Assembly: GCA_024305405.1 (NCBI GenBank)
Contig: JAKNDB010000075.1
Location: 248,001-312,000 of the forward strand
Length of the DNA: 64,000 nt
Origin: Dirofilaria immitis
Lineage: Eukaryota; Nematoda; Chromadorea; Rhabditida; Onchocercidae
Direction: 5' to 3'
The first letter of the stretch is position 1. Each line of letters starts with the position of its first letter. This document shows positions 43,576 to 57,500 of this stretch, piece after piece. Both the position numbers and the translations under genes were made by a program. Below the pieces are notes generated by a model. The model saw only the letters and a list, made by a program, of their open reading frames with translations, was not told the origin of the DNA and did not search any database.

Positions 43576-44880
43576 AAATTTAAATTATGATATAAGTATT
43601 TTTATTTCGATATATATTATATTTTAAGAATGAAAAAATAAGACAAATAGAAATAATAGGAAATTAACATAAATTATATTCAAATATAAAATATATAAGA
43701 AAGAATATTATATATCTTTTTTGAATAAAAATTGATTACATACTTATTCATTTCATATATAATTTATTTCCTTAAATTTAATAAGAATTAATTGGAAAAT
43801 TTTCAAAATATGCTATCATTAATCAGACCTTAATTCTAATCTAATTTATTTCGTTTATCATTATTATATAAATTCAAATCGAATCATTTATCATTATCAT
43901 ATACATCCTGATCTAATCATTTATCGTTATCATATAAATTCTAATCTAATCATTTATTATTATCATATAAATTCTAATCTAATTTATTTCATATATCATA
44001 TAAAAAAATCTCTTATAATAACATAAATAAAGAATGTATTTGATCAAAAATTAAATAATAAGAAATTATCTTAGATGAAAAAAGATGAAATAATATGAAA
44101 TTAATAAATAAACAATTCTTATTCAAAACAAGGCATATTTGATTATTACTAAATATATTACAAATTATTTTTCGATTTTTTGATCAAATCGATCTTTGGT
44201 TTTTCTTTTTTGTTTTCTAATTAATAAGAAATTTAAATTATTTGTATATCTATCTTTATTTCCCTTTTTATCATTGACATTTATTTCATTTTATTTATTA
44301 TATTTAATGAATGATAAGATTAATTGATATGTTAACATTATTCTATTAATTAATTGATTCTCGACAAATAATTAAATATATTCAGGTATTTCAGTTTTCT
44401 TTTATCTAATTATTTCTAATGTTTACATTTCTTTTTAATTTTTTTTATGTTTTTATTTTTATTAACAATAATTTATTAGCTATGAGATAGTACAAATGAA
44501 CTTTGTCGAGAAAAATTATCAATAAAAGATAAAAACAATACTTATTAATCATACTTGATCTGAGCACGTTTTTATTTGCACACGTACGTACGTGATGTGT
44601 GCATTTACAATGTCCGTTCGTTTTTCACATACATATATGTGGTGTATGCAGGTGTATATACATGTATGTGTGTATGTGTATGTGTCTTTTGTCAGTTTGT
44701 TGAGTCATCTTCAGTTCACCGACTTTTCACAAAAATAGGTGTAGTTATAATCTGCAGATGCTTACAGAGATCTATATGAATATGTAACTGTATGTATGTA
44801 TGTATGTGTGCATGTATGTATGTGTGTATGTATGTATGTACATATATATAATATATGTATGTATCTACATATGAATTATG

Positions 44881-45120
44881 GTATGTATGGATCATCGATA
44901 TGTTAATGTTTGTGTGTGCATTCATATGACAGACACATACAATGATGGATGGGTATGTACAGATCATTGATATGTTAATGTATTTATGTGTATCCATCCA
45001 TAAGACAGACATGTATAAATAATGATGGATAGGTATGTACGGACATTAATATATTTAATGTGTGCGTGTTTGTGTGCACCCACAAGAGAGACATATACAA
45101 TGATGGATGGATAGGTGTGT
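44881..45120. repeat. 72-85 bp tandem repeat, three copies
   Basis: Each copy runs GTATGTA..GATCAT.GATATGTTAATG, then a TGTGTG part, then AGACA.A, then AATGATGGAT. The third copy has drifted most. It follows a GTAT microsatellite and probably grew from it. Confidence 0.82.
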
Positions 45121-45295
45121 ACGATCTGATGGGATTGCAGTGAATGAAAGTTATTATTCTTGGAAGCTTGTATGTTTTGAGAGTATCATTTATCAGCAAG
45201 AAATAAGATGAATGAGAGAATAAATTCTCGAAGATGGAAAAGTGGAGTAGATTAAGGATCGAGAAAGGCGGAATAGATTAAGGATGGAGAAAGGC

Positions 45296-45322
45296 GGGGG
45301 AGTGGTGGGGGCGGGGCGGGGG
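45296..45322 (+). other. G-quadruplex-type block
   Basis: Five G, then AGTGGT, then five G, C, four G, C and five G: four runs of four or more G within 27 bases. It is preceded by a doubled GATTAAGGAT.GAGAAAGGCGG unit at 45250-45295. It stands out sharply in a window that is otherwise very AT-rich. Folding is predicted from the run pattern only. Confidence 0.7.
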
Positions 45323-48012
45323 TGATTTAAATAAGAGAAAAGGAAACAAAAAGAATTGTTTTAAAAATATCTCGAATCTTGACATTGACATATGCATATG
45401 TCTATTATTTGCTTATGTCTCATCCTTTAGTATTTTTCATCTTTAAATTCCAAATGAATTAAATGTATCATTCATCCTTTTCTTCTACGATTTAGTAATC
45501 CTTTCATACTTTCCAATAATTTTTTTCATTATTGTCGTCCAGAATATGATAGTAGAATTCGGGATCAGGATCGGGATCAGGAACATGATGACACAGTCTT
45601 TCTATTTCATTTTCCTTTCCTTTGTTTCCTTTCACTTTCTTTGTTTAATTTTAAAAATAACTCTCTTTTTCTTTTCTCTTTTTTTTTTCAAAATGATAGT
45701 CTTGAATGAACACAAACAAAGTATATGTATGTAGTTTAGCCATTTCAATTTCAAAATATTCCCTAAGAAGTTTTAGAAGGATGATATTCCATTAAGAATA
45801 TATATATATGTATATATATATATATGTGATACGCATATTTCATGGTGAAATTTTTAATCAAACTTAGAATATTATAATTATTGATAAGAAGTATAAGTGA
45901 TATCTCATACCATTCAGTTTTACCTTGTATGATCAAATTTGCAGATATTGTAATTAACGATAAAGATGATATTTATGCTGTTTTTATTTGATTTAGTGAT
46001 ATATTTTTCTCTTTATTTTTACACTAATTATTCGTGATAACTTAAATTGATTTCTCTTTCAAAAATGATAAATGGATGAGAAAGATAAGAAAGAAATGAA
46101 ATGGAAGAAGTGATAAGAAGACAGTGATAGTAAGGACTATTTGATATATTTCTATTATATTAAACTTAATTTAAAGTTTTTTCCTTTCCCTTTTTCTTTT
46201 CTCATAACTTGCATTATTATATTGAATGCGATTTTATTAATCCAAAAATAAATGATTAAAAATATATTTTTAATCGTTGATGCAACTTTTCTTATTCATC
46301 TCTTACACTAATATATATATATATATTTTCTTCCTTTCTTTCTTTCTTTCTTTTTGATAAATGTTGTTATAAAAATATTCGAGAATATTTTTAACATCCT
46401 TATTCATTTATCATTTTTTAATAATAGATGATAAATATCAAATATTTAAGATCAGTTAACTCCATCCATTGTAAATTTTTAGATGAATAAGAAAAATATG
46501 ATATAGAATAGAGAATGTTTATCAATTTCTGATATAGAATAAGATATATTTATCAGTCTGATTTAGAATAAGTGATAAAAATAAATGTCGTTAACATTTA
46601 ACAGTAAATATTATCATGATTATATTTAATAATTTTGTTGCAACAAATTTATAGATTTGACTATGAGAGAGGAGAATTAATTTTATATAAATATTTTTAA
46701 AATAATTATTTAAGAGAACAAAAAAATGGTAATATTATCGTAATTAAGGATGATTATGAAATTTTTTTCTTCTTTTTTTTTTTGTAAACTGAATCGAAAT
46801 GCTCGAGAGTGATTATTTAGATCAGTTAAGCAGATTTATTATTTTTATCAAAAAGAATTCAAGTTTTATTTTTTAAATGATTGATCGATGGTTATTCGTT
46901 TTTTACAACAGGGGTATGTATCACCTTTAATGAAATATCCGAGATAATTGAATTGATCAAAAATTCCAATTTCATATATCGAGAAGAAGAGAAAGGATGA
47001 TAATGAAATATGCAAAGAGTATCATATGCCAGTACTTCCAAAAACTAATAAATGTGTGAAATTCATTTCATCTCTTCCTTCTTCTTCTTCTTCTACTTAT
47101 TCCTATTTCTCGTTTTTATTCTCGATGATACGATATTTTCTACGAACGAATTATACTTTGGAAAAAAAAGAAAAGAGAAAACCGAAGAAGACGCTTAATG
47201 CGTTTCTTCTATTTTTGCTAATCTAAAGTGCTGCTATTTATGAAAATTTTTTCTTCCTTTTTTGTTTTGAACTTTCTCGAGAAATATTCGAGAAATTTAT
47301 AAAATTTGTCTCTTTTTTAACTAAGAATTTTTCACTTGAAAAGTAAGGTTTATCTTTATCTTTTGCATTTTTTTTTCATACATATTATATGTATGTCTGT
47401 GTGTGTGTGTGTGTGTGCTTGTGTGTTGTGTGTGTATGTGTGTGTGTGTAGATATGTGTGTAGATATGTGTATGGGTGTGTGTGAGAGTATACGTGTCTG
47501 TGTGTACGATAATTTCATTTTAATTGATAGTCTCATGTTTGGATCGTTTGTCGATGATTGGATTTTCGCCACAGCAAATAAAATCCAATGAAATTCGCCG
47601 CTAGCTGTGTTGGCCCGATGATACACTTGGGGAATGAGAATTTGGCCAACAATAATAGGCATTCGATGATATGCCAATAAAATAAATTACATATATATAC
47701 GTATGTGTATGTGTGTCTGTATGGATGTATGTGTGTATGTGTATGTAAGATTAAATGGAAATGAAAAAAGGGAATTGATTAAACTGAAATAATTTAGAAT
47801 ACGTAATTGGAAATGAATAAATAAGTTTGATATAGTATATACAATAATTTAATTTATCAATCATTTAAGTATTAATATTTGATTTTTTTCTTTTTAAATT
47901 TCATTTTCACTTTTTCCTTTTCTCCTACAATTTCATTCCGTTTTTTCATTTTTTCTTTTTTTGAATGAAAAAGAATGGAAAACAAAAGAAATGAGAAGAT
48001 AAATAATAATTA

Positions 48013-48095
48013 GATATGATAATGATTAGATGGATATGATAATGATTAGATAGATATGATAATGATTAGATAGATATGATAATGATTGGCCACGA
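48013..48095. repeat. 21 bp GATATGATAATGATTAGAT repeat, four copies
   Basis: Four direct copies of ATATGATAATGATTAGAT with two or three variable bases, about 450 bases upstream of the first confident lin-10 exon. Confidence 0.85.
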
Positions 48096-48539
48096 TAATG
48101 ATTAAATATGATTGGATTTTTTTGATTAACGGAATCTTAACATATATTTCTTATAAAAAAATTTTCCACTTTTTTAATTCCAAAAAAAGAAAGGATGATG
48201 AATTGAATTAAAAGAGAAAAGATAAGAAGGAAAAAAGAAAAGAACTGATAGTTATAATATAAGCGAATGATAGGAAAAGAAATAAGTGAAGGAAAAAAGG
48301 AATGAAAGAAAGAATTATAAAAAAGAAAATACAAAGGAAAATTTGGGATTTTTTAAATTCTATTTCTCTGCTTCTCAATCAAATGATTGATAATTATTTG
48401 AAATGATAATATTATCAGATTCCGTAGATGAATGATTATGTTATCAGTTTTTTATAATGCAAACTTTTCGTATCATATTCTTTTTATTATTATAAAAATT
48501 TAGAATTTGAATTTTAATAATTTTTTTATTAATTTTCAG

Positions 48540-51500
48540 TTACTAGTTCGATATCAATGATGCCAAATTCAATGCCATCATTTTTCGCAAATCCTTTCAT
48601 GACACCATTTATGCCGCAACAAGCTGCTGCTCTATCTGTGACACCATTGGATACTACTAGTAGTAGTAGTAGTGGTAGTAGTGGTAGTGGTGGAGGAATA
48701 GTTGAATCATCTCAGTTAACCGATCCGGAAAATGGTGGTTACCGTAGTAATCCATTACAAACCGGCAATTATCTTATGCAAAATTTACAATGTCAAGAAA
48801 TGATGCAACATTATATTCAAAGTTTAATGGCAGCTGCATCACATCTTCCTGGTAATAATAATAATATATCAGCAAATGGTTCCACTAGAACTACTGATCA
48901 GGTTAATCTTAAATTTTTTTTTTTAACCTAATATTAATTTATTTTTGATTATTAAATTTTCGCAAAATTCATTCATATCTATTCATTCTTTCAAACAATT
49001 TATTTCTTTTCTCTCTTAAATATTTATGCTCAAAATTTAAATTCAAATTATAATTTCATTTATTCTTCGCTCTTATAAATTGATTACTATATTGTTAAAT
49101 AGCTTATCAATCAGTTATCATTTATATAATCATAATGACGAATAATTTTTACTATATATTTTCTCATTTCTTCATTATCTCTTTTTCTTTTTTCTTCTCT
49201 AAAATTATGAAGATGTAATTGCCATCGTTTTATTTTTTTATTCATCAATTTTTTTTTTTCGCTTCCTGTTATCCCTTTTTTATAGAGATTTTTATAGACG
49301 AGAAATGAAAGGCAAAATTAATAATAAATATTCATAGCATCACATAGCTATAATTATTATTATGATAATCAATAATGATAAATTAGTTTTATCAAAAATT
49401 TTGCACATCGATTATATTTTTATCTTATATGTAACGTATACATAATTCACGTCTCTCTTACGTATATTACGTGTAACTATATATAATTTGCGGCTATCTT
49501 ACGTATAATTTATATAAAATTTGCATATAACTATAATATTGGATAATTATAAATTAATTGATATTAGATAAAAGTAACAAATTGAACTAAAAAAAAAATT
49601 TTTATTTAGCACAAATTATTAAGTGAAACTGAAATATATATTTAAAGGGAAAAAGTTTAATTAACATCTTTGAAACTTTTAATACCGAGAAATAGAAGGA
49701 AATTTCAAAAAGTTTAACTAACATTAATTAAATTATTCTGAGAGGGAATATATAATTAATAGGAACGAGAATTACGAATGAGGAAAGATAAAATATCGAT
49801 TAAAATAAATTTTGATAACAATAACTAAATATCCTGCTATTCCTTATCATTAGCATAATCAGTTGATAATATATATGATGTTAAAATATTTAATTTAGCA
49901 ACGTACAGATAAACAATTATTTTTATTCCTATCATTAGCTGTTTAAACAAGAGCAAAAGTTTATTTACTTATTGTAATTTTGTATTATGATACATTTATG
50001 ACATAAATGATAAGCAGTTTGATAAGAACTATATTTTATTTCATTCGAAACATTCTTAATTTATTAGGGAATTTAGTTCGAACTTCATACTCAATTTAAC
50101 TGGAGTGTATCATTGGAGGGAAGCAAATTAGAATACTATTACATTTCTTCTTCTAACATCCATCTACTTTCTGTATCCGATCGAAGAAGAATATAATGAT
50201 CTGATCATTTATTTATCATTACCGAATGATAGTTCATTCATATACTATTTTCTTTTTCATAAAATCTATTTATTTTAATTATTTTATTTCAATTATTATT
50301 AAAATATCTTTGAATCAAGCATTCGGCATAATAAATTATTTCAAATTTTACCATATGATTAAACCATATTCATCATGGTGATGTAAAAAATAAAATTTAA
50401 TTTTGTCAATTTAAAAAACTGGTTTACAAATTTATCTATAAGATAATATCTTGATCGAGAAATCGAGAATTATCACCTCTATTATATTGCAGCAGTCGTC
50501 TCTGAATGATACTCAAGAGCAAACATCCGATGATTCGGATCGTTTCCAGATAGATTTATCAAATGCTTTGCCAGCACTTATTCAAAGTATGCAACAGCAA
50601 TTATATCTAAACAATCCAACAGTATCACAATATGCTAATTCCGTCTCGGTAAAATTTTAGTATTTTTAATTATTCAATACAAATAATTAATTGATATATG
50701 ATAATGAATTCATATTATATATAATTTGTTATCATCATTTCGCATCATTTATTATCTTATCAAATTAATCAATTCTTTTAAATGATTGTATAATGTAGCA
50801 ATAAATTAAAACTTAATTATTATACTAAATGATGATAACAAATTATCTAACGATATAAATGATATGCTGTTATGCTGGATAATAATTCGAATATATTTTA
50901 AATACTAAATTATATAATCATATATTTTTTTTCTTAGAAATATCAGATGTATTTAAAGAATTAATTCTTTGTTGAAATGATTGGGAAGAAAATTTGAATA
51001 ATTTTAAAAGTTACGATATCTTAGAAAAAAAAGGTAGGTTTATGCTAATATATAATTTGTTAATTATTTTTACTATTAATTAATCTCATATCCTTCCTTT
51101 TATTCCATATATTATCACATTTTCTCGAATGAAAAAAAAATGATAAACGAGAAATAGGAAGACGAGAATTGATGAATGCTATTCGAGCAGAATTGGATGT
51201 CATTAAATTTGTTAAAAAAAAAAAGAAAGACAATGACTTTTTGTCATTAATACTAGCAATAGAACTTTTGATGGAATGAAAATTGAAAAAATAAGAAAGT
51301 AGAGAGAGAGAGAGAGAGAGGGAGAGAGAGGAGGGAAAAGTGAGAAAGAAAGAGAGAAAAGAGAAATATTTTGGAATTAATTTTTATATTAAACTAAATT
51401 CATCTCAAATTATATTTATTAGAATTACAATTTAGTTGCCAACTGATTAGCCTACGATAACAAAAATATATTTTATTTAAATAATAAATGCTTTTAAAAA

Positions 51501-54500
51501 AAAAAAAAAAAAAGAAAGACAGATATTTTCAAATAATTTTATAAATTTACTTATAGAAAATATGAAATTAAAAATTAATTAATTTTATGCAATGAATTTT
51601 TCTTATTGTGTTATCGTTTAATCTCTCGATGAATTTTTCAAGAATTATTTACATATTAAAATGATAGCATAACAATCCTTTGACATCCATTCTAATTTAA
51701 ATAAAATTTCTTTAAAATTTCAAAAAAAAAGAGGAAAGGAAAAATATAATTGTCATTTAAATTTAATTTTAAAATTTCTCTTTTCTCTTTTTAAATTAAA
51801 TTATTATTAATATTACTCTTATTTTTTGCTTCAGAATTCAGCGACAAATTTAGCTATACCAAATGTTATAAGCAAAGTAAATGATGAGAAGGAAAAAGTA
51901 AATGAAAATAAAAATCGCGCGACGATAAATAACGATGAAAGCGACGAAATTCGTAACGAATCACAACAAATGAATGGTAAAAATGGGAAAAATTTGAATA
52001 TATTCTATTTAGAATCATTTTATTTTAATTAATTTATGTAAGAAAATAAAATAAATTTATTTAGTATATATATAATCGAAAGTTATAAGAATAATTGGAT
52101 AAATATTATCTCTAAAAAATTGAATAAAAAAGAAAATAAATAAATATATAAACAATAATTGATGCGAAATTATCGTTATCAATTGTTGATATCAATCGTT
52201 GATAAATGAATTAATTTTAGATTATTTATTCTTTTTTTTACTATTTTTTAAAGAGATTTTTTAAAGCATCAAATAATAGTAGTATATCTATTGTATAGTT
52301 TATTTTAGGATAATGGTTAGTTTTATTTTTTAAAAATTTAAAAAATTAATTTTAATTTTTATAGGCTATAATGTTGCATTATCGAAACAACAAAATGATA
52401 TAATTAATACTAACAAAGTTAGCCAGGTTTAAATTATAATTAAAAAAAAAAACTTAGAAATTAAAAAATTTTTTTATTTATAATCTTTTTCATTTAGCTT
52501 ATATATTTTCTCTCACTTTTTATAAATTTTTTTTTTTAATAAAGTATTTATCAAAATTTTTAGATTTGAATTTTCTTTGCAAACTTTTCAAATTTTGTTA
52601 TATCTTTTCTTTCTTTTTTCCTTACTTTTTCATATTTTAAATTTGAAATATATTTTTAGGAAAGGTATGAAAATAATCATTCAACTGATATTCCATCATC
52701 GAATAATGTTGCAAAATATTCCAACAATAAGAATGATGAAAATTTGATAAAGATGAAAATATGAAAAAGTGAAAAATTCAGAAATTATTATCAAAGGATT
52801 ACCATCAAAGGATTCCTTAAAAGTATCCGAAGCAGTATCAGTTAAAACTTCAACAACTACATCTTCTTCTCTATCATCATTTAAAAATACACCTGAATCA
52901 TCATCATCATCATCATCATCAAATGGTAACAATGGTACAAGCATCGTTCAGGAAGAATGTCGAACATCTGTTTTGATCAAGAAACAAATGAATGAAATTG
53001 ATAAAGAAATTAATCGACGAATACAAAATCGAAATATCAAAAAGTATGTTTTGAATTTGAATTTTGCATTGAAATTTTAAATTTGAAAAGGGAAAATTCG
53101 ATATTATTTTCGTCGAATATTTTAATGAATTAAATGATTTGCAAATTAAAAATATTTATAATTTTTCATCTTTTACTAACCAAATCAATCTAAAAATTTA
53201 ATTTGATAATAACAAAATTGATGATAGAATTTTATCTATTTTTTCCCATTCTATATCTACATCCTCCTTTTTGAGTATATAATATTTGATATATGTTAAC
53301 ATTTCATTTCATAATTTCCAATTTTTATTTGTTGTATTTGTCAGAAAATTTCATCCATTAATAGATTAAACTAAAGAATACACCTGTTCGAGATTGAATT
53401 TTATTTACTAAAAATATAGAATCCATATTCATGAAGTGTTCAATTAGATGTTGAAAATATAGAATTTAGTATTATTTAATTGATGTGATATTAAAAAAAA
53501 ATATTAAAATATTGCTTTTAATACGAAAAGATAAGTAAAATATAGTACAAAATTAAAAGTGATTTTATTCAATATTTGGGCAAATATTTTAATAAATTTT
53601 GTCTTTTCTATCTAACAAATATTGATTAATTTAATTATCATATGATAAAATGATAAAAATGATATGATAAATTTGAGTAAGAAATTGTTGTTGTTGTTGT
53701 TTTTTTTTCTTTCTCATTTAGAAATGCTATTTTATCATTTAATTGTATAATTTAAATGAAAAAAACTGATAGCAATTTTTTTTTTTTTTTGTTTTTGTTG
53801 TTTTTTCAGATTGATGAAAAGAGTTGGCTCAACTTTTGAGTTCTATCAATAGTTGTAGTTATCAATCTGCTTGTACTCAACTACAGTATCCATCAATATA
53901 TGCTATTTCATCTAATACAACAGAACAGGTTTTCATGGAAAAATTTGTTGATTGTTGTGGTCTTCTTCTTTTTCCTTCTATTTATTTATATATATATATA
54001 TGTATGTATGTATGTGTTTGTGTATGTATGTGTGTATGTATATATGCGTATATGTGTATGTGTATGTGTATGTGTACGTGTGTGTGTGTGTGTATTTATG
54101 TATGCGAGTGTGTGTGTGTGTATGTGTGTATGTACATCTATATATATGTGTGGTGTGTATTTAATGACACATTTGATATTCTATTATAAAATGTAATTAA
54201 ATTAAATTAATAATTAAAATTTGATAATAATTTTTTCTTAAAAAAATTATTTATAAATTTTGTTTCTCAAAATTTTCGAGATTTGTATGCATTTTGAAAT
54301 GAAAAAATTGAAAATTAGTAGAGTTTCGATTTTTAATTTTAATTAATTTATATTTCACATATACAAATATATCATCATGAAAAAAAAAAAGGATATAATT
54401 TTATCATGATTTGATGATTTTATTATGACATGTGTTGAAAAAGATTAAGTAGAATTAAAAACGAAAACGATATGATATTTCTGGAAATTAGATGATAACG

Positions 54501-57500
54501 AATATTGAAAGTTTATATGAAAGAAAATACTGGAAACTTAATTAGATTGGAAGAAGAGAAGGATATGAAAACAATGGACGATTATAGATAAGCGATAACA
54601 AACGATATCGTAATTGATATGTTATATAATGATAACGATTTATTTATAATTCAATCGTATAAGGATAGCTTGGAAAGCTGAAGCTTAAATTATGCAACAA
54701 GAATTATAGTTTTCTATGGATAATAAAATATATCCGATAGATAATAAGCGTATGATTTTTAAATAGTCTGATTAGTAATAGATGAGCTGGATACTGTATT
54801 TGGCTGGGTATTGTATATAACTGAATACTATATAAATTTTTGTGGTAATTGAAAAGAACGTTATCCGATTTGCGACTTATACATAAGCATTTTAAGCATA
54901 TCAGTATATAAGCATTTTAAGCATATCAATAAATATTTCTCATCTTAGTTGTTGTTTGTTTGTTTGTTTGTTTGTTTTTTTTTTTCAATTACAAGAATTT
55001 CTTAAAAGTTACCAAATTTAAAAGATTTTCTTGTAAAATCTTAAATTTTATAAATAGAATATAATTTTTATTGTTTGAATATTGTTGCATGTTATTTCTT
55101 TGTTTTCTTTCTTTTTATGAATTATATTTTGATTTTTTCTTTGATAATTTTGCGAACTTTTTCCAACTTTAATTTGCACCAATTTTTTTTTTTTTTTTGA
55201 TGTAATTCAGTGATTAATTATTGATATTTTCATATATTCCTCCTCTTTGCACTATCATCAAACTATTCCTTCCCTTTTTGTGTTAAATTTTCTATTCTTC
55301 AATCAAGCAAAATAACACTTCTTTTTTCTCTTGCTTTATTTCTTAAATTTTTAATTTTTTTTTTTCAGAGTGTTTTACCGTTTGGTGCTGCTGAAATAAG
55401 AAAATCGGATATTTTACCGAAACCAACTTTGGAACAACTTCGTAATTCATTTGCTCTACCAGTGGTATCGTCAAATTCGAATTTTCCATCATTTTCAACA
55501 CAAACATCATCACCATCATCATCATCATTACCATCATCATATCATCATTATCCGCAACAGCAACAACAACAACAACTGCAACAACAACAACAGTTACAAC
55601 AACAACGACAGCAGCAGCAACAACAACGACAACAATTTCCACCATTATATTTAGGTATACCAGGTGCACCATCAACTGATACCACTGCTCTGATATCATC
55701 ACAAAATTGCTGTCCTTCATCAGTACCAACTACCATGGGACAGTTTACGCATGCAGCTGCAGCTGCAGCGGCTGCAGCTGCATTTGGTACAATTTCACCA
55801 CAATCATATCCTCAATTTCAACCTTATTTTCCAGCACCAGCACCAGCACATGCTTATTATTTCCCGGTACACATCAACATATTTCGCCGCAGGTAATAAT
55901 TATTTTGAACTTCATCATTTTTAAGTATTAATATTTTATTGGAGAAAATTAATAAATCTTATGACAGTTTATGTTATGAATGGTTTATGAATAATTTAAG
56001 ATTTATTGCAACTTTTTCGTTATATTTTCAAATTTCAATTTTGATAAACTCATTGTTTAATTTAATACTAAAAAAACGATCAAAGAACTAAATTAAAACA
56101 TTTGTTTATCAGTAAGTGATAAAAAGTTAAAATTATCTTTCAGCTACAATAAAACGTTATATTAATCTGTAATTTATTCTATCGCAATGTTTTTCTTTTC
56201 CTTCAAATTATAAATTAAAGTTCTGATATTCTAAGTTTCATCGTTTTTGAACTATAAGATTTTCAACTTTCAATATCCATGTTTTCAGTCTCGAAAACGT
56301 TCGTATTCCCGGTATTTTTGTTCAACTTTTCAAGCATAAAAAACTTTTCCATATATTGTTCTTTTATATTACAGTAATAAAAAGAAAAGATATGAAATTC
56401 TGGTCATTCTTAGATCACCAATAATTGAGCCAACGTAGGCAGATGGTAGCAATAAAATGAAAATGGTATTAAATCATTAATTCACCCAGGTTACGGTACT
56501 TTAAAAAGTTTGGCTCTGATATATTTGACATATGGTGATTAAGTTTTCAGATCAAATTTTCGTTCTTCCATTTTTGATCTTATTCTACAACAATTTCCCA
56601 TTATCAAAATGTGATTAGCTTTCTTCATTTATTATGTTGAATTTTCTCATTTGCAATAAATTATAAAATAAAATTACATTTTAAATTTAAATTAGAATTT
56701 TTACGAGAATGCATCGAAAACCTTTGACATTTTGCATGATAAAGTGATAAAAAAAGCGAAAATATTTGATAAAAATGATATAAAGAAAAGAGCGAAGAAT
56801 AAAAATTATAAATTATTTTCTTCGATCAATTTTTTGGCTTAATTTCTTTGCTATTTTTCTTTCTTTCTCTTTTTTTTCCTCTAAAAACTATGAAAAAAAA
56901 ATTGGAATTATGTTTGATTATTAAAATCAACGTTTATTTTTCTTTTCTTTAATTGTTTTATATCTATTCGATCTATTTTTTTCTTTAATTTTATTCCATA
57001 AATATTACTTTGATCATTTCTTCAAATATAATTTATTCTTTCTCTTATCATATACGATAATCTTATTTATATAGCATTATTTGAAATTAATTTTAATTAT
57101 TTATCCTAATTAATTATTCACTCTCGATTTATATTCCATTTTATTATTTAAGTTTAGTTTCCAAGAATAAATCTTTTATAGATAGACAATTTTTAAAAGG
57201 ATGAAATAAATACGAAATTTGATAAAACTATTATTTCATTTATATGTATACATCGAAGAGTAAGTAATATAATATCAGAAATTAAATTTTAATTCTATTT
57301 TTCTTAATTGGAAATTATAACACATTGTCTAATAATAACAAAATTCAAAATATCATTGTTGAGATTCCATTACTCAGAAGCGCCTAAATATTTATTATTG
57401 AGATTTTGATTACTATTATTATAAGTAAATAATTTCAGCATATTTACTGTAATATTGAGTCTCGACGAGAAATGAATAATATGATAACGAATAATTTATT

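Larger units (their letters stand above)
40897..48539. other. Repeat-rich spacer or intron before the lin-10 body
   Basis: No gene I can support. It holds GA- and GATAAT microsatellites (41420-41450, 41580-41660), long CT tracts (42690-42790, 43070-43150), AT-rich repeats at 43445-43575 and 43850-43990, GTAT/TG microsatellites (44630-44860, 47395-47500, 47695-47750), a 72-85 bp repeat (44881-45120), a G-run block (45296-45322) and a 21 bp GATA-type repeat (48013-48095). A more complex block at 47520-47685 has no assigned role. Confidence 0.5.

Noticed and set aside
52696..52944. Asp-rich minus-strand open frame
   Set aside because: It is the antisense of the TCA (Ser) run in a lin-10 exon.
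53824..54196. Cys/Val/Tyr-rich open frames after a lin-10 exon
   Set aside because: The first part is a real lin-10 exon ending at 53928; the rest is TG microsatellite in the intron.
55343..55736. Minus-strand Val/Ala- and Cys-rich open frames
   Set aside because: They are antisense shadows of the CAA/CAG poly-Gln region of lin-10.
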